Position numbers and translations under genes: made by a program
NCBI GenBank assembly: GCA_030159075.1
Contig: BROG01000107.1
Location: forward strand, 248,001 to 312,000
From: Atrina japonica
Taxonomy: Eukaryota > Mollusca > Bivalvia > Pterioida > Pinnidae
Direction of reading: 5' to 3'
Length of the DNA: 64,000 nucleotides
Shown: positions 58,044 to 64,000 of the stretch, piece by piece
Numbering within the stretch: the stretch's first letter is position 1
Layout of the letters: each line of letters starts with the position of its first letter
Notes under the pieces: generated by a model
The model's input: the letters and a program-made list of their open reading frames with translations, nothing else
Databases searched by the model: none
What the model was told of the DNA's origin: nothing

Positions 58044-60505
58044 TAGGTTATTTCTGTTTTTAGGGTTATTAGAATATCCTGTAACATTTCTGTTTTTACG
58101 GTTATTAGAATATCCTGTAACATTTCTGTTTTTAGGGTTATTAGAATATCCTGTAACATTTGTGTTTTTAGGGTTATTAGAATATCCTGTAACATTTGTG
58201 TTTTTAGGGTTATTAGAATATCCTGTAACATTTGTGTTTTTAGGGTTATTTGAATATCCTGTAACATTTCTGTTTTTAGGGTTATTAGAACATCCTGTAA
58301 CATTTCTGCTTTTAGGGTTATTAGAACATCCTGTAACATTTCTGTTTTTAGGGCTATTAGAATATCCTGTAACATTTCTGTTTTTAGGGTTATTAGAATA
58401 TCCTGTAACATTTCTGTTTTTAGGGTTATTAGAATATCCTGTAACATTTCTGTTTTTAGGGTTATTAGAATATCCTGTAACATTTCTGTTTTTAGGGCTA
58501 TTAGAACATCCTGTAACATTTCTGTTTTTAGGGTTATTAGAACATCCTGTAACATTTCTGTTTTTAGGGCTATTAGAATATCCTGTAACATTTCTGTTTT
58601 TAGGGTTATTAGAATATCCTGTAACATTTGTGTTTTTAGGGCTATTAGAACATCCTGTAACATTTCTGTTTTTAGGGTTATTAGAACATCCTGTAACATT
58701 TCTGTTTTTTTAGAAATATCCTTATTAGAACTATTAGAACATCCTGTAACATTTCTGTTTTTAGGGTTATTAGAATATCCTGTAACATTTCTGTTTTTTG
58801 GGGTTATTAGAATATCCTGTAACATTTCTGTTTTTAGGGTTATTAGAATATCCTGTAACATTTCTGTTTTTAGGGTTATTAGAATATCCTGTAACATTTC
58901 TGTTTTTAGGGTTATTAGAACATCCTGTAACATTTCTGTTTTTAGGGCTATTAGAACATCCTGTAACATTTCTGTTTTTAGGGTTATTAGAATATCTCAT
59001 ATTCTGTAACATTTCTGTTAACATTTAGGGTTATTAGAATATCCTGTAACATTTCTGTTTTTAGGGTTATTAGAATATCCTGTAACATTTCTGTTTTTAG
59101 GGTTATTAGAACATCCTGTAACATTTCTGTTTTTAGGGTTATTTGAACATCCTGTAACATTTCTGTTTTTAGGGTTATTAGAATATCCTGTAACATTTGT
59201 GTTTTTAGGGTTATTAGAACATCCTGTAACATTTGTGTTTTTAGGGCTATTAGAATATCCTGTAACATTTCTGTTTTTGGGGCTATTAGAATATCCTGTA
59301 ACATTTCTGTTTTTGGGGTTATTAGAATATCCTGTAACATTTGTGTTTTTGGGGTTATTAGAACATCCTGTAACATTTCTGTTTTTAGGGTTATTAGAAT
59401 ATCCTGTTACATTTGTGTTTTTAGGGTTATTAGAACATCCTGTAACATTTCTGTTTTTAGGGTTATTAGAATATCCTGTAACATTTGTGTTTTTGGGGTT
59501 ATTAGAACATCCTGTAATATTTGTGTTTTTAGGGTTATTAGAATATCCTGTAGCATTTCTGGTTTTAGGGTTATTAGAATATCCTATAACATTTCTGTTT
59601 TTAGGGTTATTAGAATATCCTGTAACATTTTGTAGGGTTATTAGAACATCCTGTTTTTTGGGCTATTAGAACATCCTGTATTAGAACATTTCTGTTTTTA
59701 GGGCTATTAGAATATCCTGTAACATTTCTGTTTTTAGGGTTATTAGAATATCCTGTAACATTTGTGTTTTTTAGGGTTATTAGAATATCCTGTAACATTT
59801 CTGTTTTTAGGGTTATTAGTAAATATCCTGTAACATTTCTGTTTTTGGGTTATTTATTAGAATATCCTGTAACATTTCTGTTTTTGGGGTTATTAGAATA
59901 TCCTGTAACATTTCTGTTTTTAGGGTTATTAGAATATCCTGTAACATTTCTGTTTTTAGGGTTATTAGAACATCCTGTAACATTTCTGTTTTTAGGGTTA
60001 TTAGAACATCCTGTAACATTCCTGTTTTTAGGATTATTAGAATATCCTGTAACATTCCTGTTTTTAGGGTTATTAGAATATCCTGTAACATTCCTGTTTT
60101 TAGGGTTATTAGAATATCCTGTAACATTTCTGTTTTTAGGGTTATTAGAATATCCTGTAACATTCCTGTTTTTGGGGTTATTAGAATATCCTGTAACATT
60201 TCTGTTTTTAGGGTTATTAGAATATCCTGTAACATTTCTGTTTTTAGGGCTATTAGAATATCCTGTAACATTTCTGTTTTTAGGGCTATTAGAATATCCT
60301 GTAACATTTGTGTTTTTAGGGCTATTAGAATATCCTGTAACATTTCTGTTTTTTGGGCTATTAGAATATCCTGTAACATTTGTGTTTTTTGGGTTATTAG
60401 AACATCCTGTAACATTTGTGTTTTTTGGGTTATTAGAACATCCTGTAACATTTGTGTATTTAGGGCTATTAGAACATCCTGTAACATTTGTGTACTTAGG
60501 GTTGT
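58044..60505 (+). repeat. 36-bp minisatellite (~68 copies) with acceptor-like TTTCTGTTTTTAG|G
   Basis: The unit is TTTCTGTTTTTAGGGTTATT plus AGAATATCCTGTAACA. Variants: GAACATCCT for GAATATCCT, TTTGTG for TTTCTG, GGGCTATT for GGGTTATT. Because 36 is divisible by three and the unit has open frames on both strands, it produces spurious ORFs. On plus these repeat LGLLEYPVTFLF (up to 292 residues); on minus TEMLQDILITLK (310 residues). A few irregular units (58709-58735, 58990-59035, 59630-59700, 59815-59870) break the frames. It lies in intron 3, ending about 450 bases before exon 4. Confidence 0.96.
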
Positions 60506-60579
60506 CAGTTATGTTTCATTGTCATTATATTGTTGTTTACCTCCTGTTGTATTGTCTGATTGGCCTATATATTGTGACT

Positions 60580-60740
60580 TCGCAACGTCAATTTCCATTG
60601 GCTTTGGGTATCATTTCACTGATCCAGTCAGAATATGTCTAACAATTTATCACGTATTGACCACATGATAGAGGGGAAAGTATATAAACACAGAATAATG
60701 ATGAAGTGTAAGCTACACTTGGAATCTTTTCATTGGCTAA
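60580..60740 (+). promoter_or_regulatory. possible internal promoter (TATA and CCAAT-like motifs)
   Basis: TATATAAA at 60681-60688, an inverted CCAAT (ATTGG) at 60597-60601 and another at 60732-60736, in a patch with more CpG than the neighbouring array. It is 270 bases upstream of exon 4. It could be chance or a remnant of another unit. Confidence 0.2.
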
Positions 60741-60954
60741 TGTCAGGAGTCGGTGTCGGGTCATAAGTTAAATTCTAGATCGGCGCTAGATGTCTCCACC
60801 AGTGAAATGTAATTTTTCAAGGTGTGTGAGTAACGGAGTGGATTGGAAAACCTTGGCTACGGAAGATGGATATCAGTAGACTTCCTTTTTTAATCACTAC
60901 CTTTATATAACTCATTTACGCATTATTCTAAATTTTCCACTATTTGACTTTCAG

Positions 60955-61019
60955 GTTGTACATCTTTACAATTAGCTGCAAGCAATGGATGGCCTCAGGT
61001 GGTACACAAGCTTGTTCAG
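60955..61019 (+). CDS. RAI14/UACA-like: ankyrin-repeat protein (ankycorbin/UACA family), coding exon 4
   Basis: Acceptor TATTTGACTTTCAG at 60954; 65 bases; donor GTTCAG|GTAAGA at 61019/61020, phase 0. With the G from exon 3 it reads GCTSLQLAASNGWPQVVHKLVQ, ankyrin repeat 3, aligning with the family's HSALHLAA…H…C..KLLQ segment. The total so far is 357 bases, 119 residues. Later ankyrin repeats and the coiled coil must lie beyond 64000, since I find no further exon in 61020-64000. Confidence 0.9.
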
Positions 61020-61049
61020 GTAAGATTTTACTCTTTAATTTTTCATTTT

Positions 61050-62535
61050 TAGCTCACCTGGCTATGCCAGGGTGAGCTTTTGCAATCACTTTGCGTCCCT
61101 CGTCCGTCCGTCCGTCGTTAACTAACTTTCAAAAATCTTCTCCTCTGAAACCACTGGGCCAAATTGAACCAAACTTGAACTGAGTCGTCACTAGGGTATT
61201 TAGTTTCAAATTTGTTATTTTCTATGTCGCAGGTCAAACAACATGGCCACTGTTGCTAAAAATAGAACATAGGGGGTAAATTGCAGTTTTTGGCCAATAA
61301 CTCCAAAACCATTACAGATATCAAAAATCTGACATAGGGTAAAAGTGATCAGCTTGATGAGATCTACCTGCCATGCAATTTTGAAGAAAATTGGAAAACT
61401 CATCTCGGAGTTATAGCCCTTTTTTTGTAAAATTTTCAAAATTTTGGCATTTTTAATTTTTTATTTCAAAAAATGTAGCAGATAGAGGTCAAGTGTAAAT
61501 TGCAAAAATGTTCAGCATATCAAGATCTACCCACCCTGAAAATTTGAAGACAATCCAAAAACCTGTGTAGGAGTTATTGCCCTTTTTTCACAGAATTTTT
61601 TCAATTTTTATGTTTTTTGGTCTTCTAACTCCCAAAACTATGAAAGATAGAGGTCGAATGTAAATTGATAAAATGTTTGCCATGATGTGGCGACTTCAAA
61701 ACCGGTGTTGGAAAATTTTTTGTTGACCGCCATTTTCAAAATGGCCGACAAAAAAGGCGGGAAAATTCAACATTGTTTGATTTCAATTAAATTTGGTTTC
61801 CAAATAGATATTGATGTTGCGACTTCAAAACCTTTGTTGAAAATTGTTCCTTGACCGCCATTTTTAGCTCACCTGGCTTTTGGAATCACTTTGCGTCAAC
61901 AAACATGGCAGCTATGGCGAGGCTTAGTTTAACATTGGATCCTATAGGAAAATCATCTTCTCCTCTGAAACCACTGACACAAATTTAACCAAACTTTACA
62001 GGAATGATGTATGCAAGGTCCTTTACAAAGACTGCTCATTTTGTTCTGATCCGTCAAAAATCATGGCCACTAGAACGGGGCTTAGTTTAACATTATATAG
62101 CCAAAAGAAGACTGCTGTGCTGCACACTGCAAAGTTTTCACAGAACCTTATTCATTCATTCATGAATCCGGTTCCTGACTTGGAAGAAGAACATTGGATC
62201 CTGTGGAAAAATTACATTTTCATCTTCTCCTCTGAAAACGCTGAAGCAAATATAACCAAACTTTAGAAGAATGATATATTGAAGGTCCTTTACAAAGATT
62301 GCTCATTTCATTCCGATCTGTCAAAACCATGGCCACCAGGGCTGGGCTTAGTTTATCATTGGACCCTATGGGAAAATCACATTTTCATTTTCTCCTCTGA
62401 AACCACTGAAGCAAATTCAACCAAACTTTACAGGATTTATGTATGGAAGGTCCTTTACAAAAATTGCTCGGTTCATCTGATCTTCTCAAGCAAATAACCA
62501 GGTGAGCGATACAGGCTCTTGAGAGCCTCTTGTTA
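61050..62535 (+). repeat. dispersed 'agctcacctgg' repeat, several tandem sub-copies
   Basis: It begins TTTAGCTCACCTGGCTATGC, with the inverse CCAGGGTGAGCTTTTGCAAT next to it, then GTCCGTCCGTCCGTCG. Diverged sub-repeats follow: 'ttctcctctgaaaccactg', 'aaccaaactttacaggaatg', 'gaaggtcctttacaaagatt' at least four times (61140, 61960, 62225, 62400). It ends CCAGGTGAGCGATACAGGCT, 'cttgagagcctcttgtt'. This repeat type is familiar from bivalve and gastropod DNA. In intron 4. Confidence 0.8.
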
Positions 62536-62569
62536 AGTTTTTAGCTCACCTGGCAATCTTATGTTCTTT

Positions 62570-62964
62570 ATCATTTTAGGTCACCTGAGCCATAGACTCA
62601 AGGTGACCTATTGTGATCATCTTTTGTCTGGCATCGTGCATCATGCGGCATCTGTTGTTAACTTCTACCATTCAAGAACTAGTTGGCCAATTTTAGTTAA
62701 ACTTGACAGGAAGTATTAGTATGAGAAACAAAAGGGGCTAGGACCAAAAGGGGTCATAAAGGACCAAAACTTGGTAGTGGTACATATTTAAAAAATTTTC
62801 TTCTCATGAAGCAGTGATCAGATTTCTTTCAAATTCCATATGCATGATTGTGAAGTCGATATCTGTAAGTTTTAGAGTGAAAATGAAATCTGTTCATAAA
62901 TGAGCAATTAGGGTAGTTTTATTAAAATGGCTTAATTACTCAAAACTGGTTGACTTTTTGTATA
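62570..62964 (+). repeat. related dispersed repeat, 'aggtcacctgagcc' end
   Basis: TTTAGGTCACCTGAGCCATA with the inverse GACTCAAGGTGACCTATTGT alongside, then 'tcttttgtctggcatcgtgc' and 'caaaaggggctaggacca'. It resembles the start of the repeat at 47170. Confidence 0.7.
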
Positions 62965-64000
62965 GAGATATATGAGAAAGTTGTTACTCAAATTACTTGT
63001 TAAGTCTTGACCCCTGTATTTGGGCTTTATTGATAGAATGACTACTCAATTAACTTGTAAGTTCTTGACCCTGTGTTATGGTTTTGTTGTTATAGCAGTT
63101 ACTCAGATAACTTGTAAGTTCTTGACCCTGTGTTATGGTTTTGTTGTTATAGCAGTTACTCAGATAACTTATAAGTCCTTGACCCCTGTGGTGTGGTTTT
63201 GTTGTTATAGCAGTTACACAGATAACTTATAAGTCCTTGACCCCTGTGGTGTGGTTTTGTTGTTATAGCAGTTACACAGATAACTTGTAAGTCCTTGACC
63301 GTGTGTTGTGGTTTTGTTGTTATAGCAGTTACTCGGATAACTTTTAAGTCCTTGACCCCTGTGGTGTGGTTTTGTTGTTATAGCAGTTACACAGATAACT
63401 TGTAAGTCCTTGACCCTGTGTTGTGGTTTTGTTGTTATAGCAGTTACTCGGATAACTTTTAAGTCCTTGACCCCTGTGTTGTGGTTTATGTTGTTATAGC
63501 AGTTACATAGCAGTTACTCGATAACTTGTAAGTCCTTGACCCCTGTGTTGTGGTTTGTTGTTGTTATAGCAGTTACACAGATAACTTGTAAGTCCTTGAC
63601 CCCTGTGTTGTGGTTTTGTTGTTATAGCAGTTACACAGATAACTTGTAAGTCCTTGACCCCTGTGTTGTGGTTTTGTTGTTATAGCAGTTACACAGATAA
63701 CTTGTAAGTCCTTGACCCTGTGTTGTGGTTTTGTTGTTATAGCAGTTACTCGAATAACTTTTAAGTCCTTGACCCCTGTGTTGTGGTTTTGTTGTTATAG
63801 CAGTTACTCAGATAACTTGTAAGTCCTTGACCCCTGTGTTGTGGTTTTGTTGTTATAGCAGTTACACAGATAACTTGTAAGTCCTTGACCCTGTGTTGTG
63901 GTTTTGTTGTTATAGCAGTTACTCGGATAACTTTTAAGTCCTTGACCCCTGTGTTGTGGTTTTGTTGTTATAGCAGTTACACAGATAACTTGTAAGTCCT
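62965..64000 (+). repeat. 58-bp minisatellite with donor- and acceptor-like motifs, runs off the window
   Basis: The unit is CAGTTACACAGATAACTTGT plus AAGTCCTTGACCCCTGTGTT and GTGGTTTTGTTGTTATAG. About 17 copies are visible. Many contain ACTT|GTAAGT (donor-like) and GTTTTGTTGTTATAG|CAG (acceptor-like). A two-state alternation is visible: ACACAGATAACTTGTAAG against ACTCGGATAACTTTTAAG. The first two units at 62965-63050 are diverged. Confidence 0.95.

Noticed and set aside
58037..60642. ORFs of 223-310 residues on both strands
   Set aside because: They are the translation of a 36-bp tandem repeat in intron 3. Opposite-strand frames are equally open, and irregular units shift the frame.

Overview
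The window is eukaryotic (metazoan) nuclear DNA, most likely from a bivalve mollusc. It is AT-rich and intron-rich, with no bacterial-style coding. It is saturated with short TACATGTA/ACATGTACATGT palindromes and carries tRNA-derived SINEs, many small inverted-repeat transposons (MITEs) and the dispersed 'agctcacctgg ... gtccgtccgtcc' repeat. I know these last features from mollusc genomes. The species call is inference; the presence of spliced animal genes is seen directly.

Two genes are supported. (1) On the minus strand, 25866-26030 is the first coding exon of a furin-type proprotein convertase: signal peptide plus the start of the prodomain, with a clean splice donor. The remaining exons would lie leftward and I could not find them in the window. 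(2) On the plus strand, four exons (44002-44073, 45593-45723, 52752-52840, 60955-61019) join in frame to a 119-residue N-terminus of an ankyrin-repeat protein of the ankycorbin (RAI14)/UACA family. The 5' UTR begins at a splice acceptor at 43950, so its promoter lies further upstream. The gene continues beyond the right edge.

Layout. 1-25.8 kb: no confident exon; SINE fragments, MITEs, microsatellites and two large minisatellites (7.3-8.9 kb and 16.5-17.5 kb). 25.8-26.4 kb: convertase first exon and probable promoter. 27-31 kb: fold-back and inverted repeats and a SINE. 32.4-35.4 kb: a three-level nested transposon insertion. 36.6-41.1 kb: further inverted-repeat elements, one carrying tRNA-like sequence. 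44-64 kb: the ankyrin gene.

The most unusual feature is in the introns of the ankyrin gene. Intron 1 is almost entirely a 29-bp tandem repeat that begins inside exon 1 and copies its splice donor (…GAT|GTAAGT) dozens of times. Intron 3 holds a 29-bp and a 36-bp array whose units contain acceptor-like TTTTCAG and TTTCTGTTTTTAG|G motifs. Intron 4 holds a 58-bp array whose units carry both an acceptor-like and a donor-like motif. The long ORFs over the 36-bp array are artefacts of a period divisible by three. No CRISPR, rRNA, operon or viral gene is seen.
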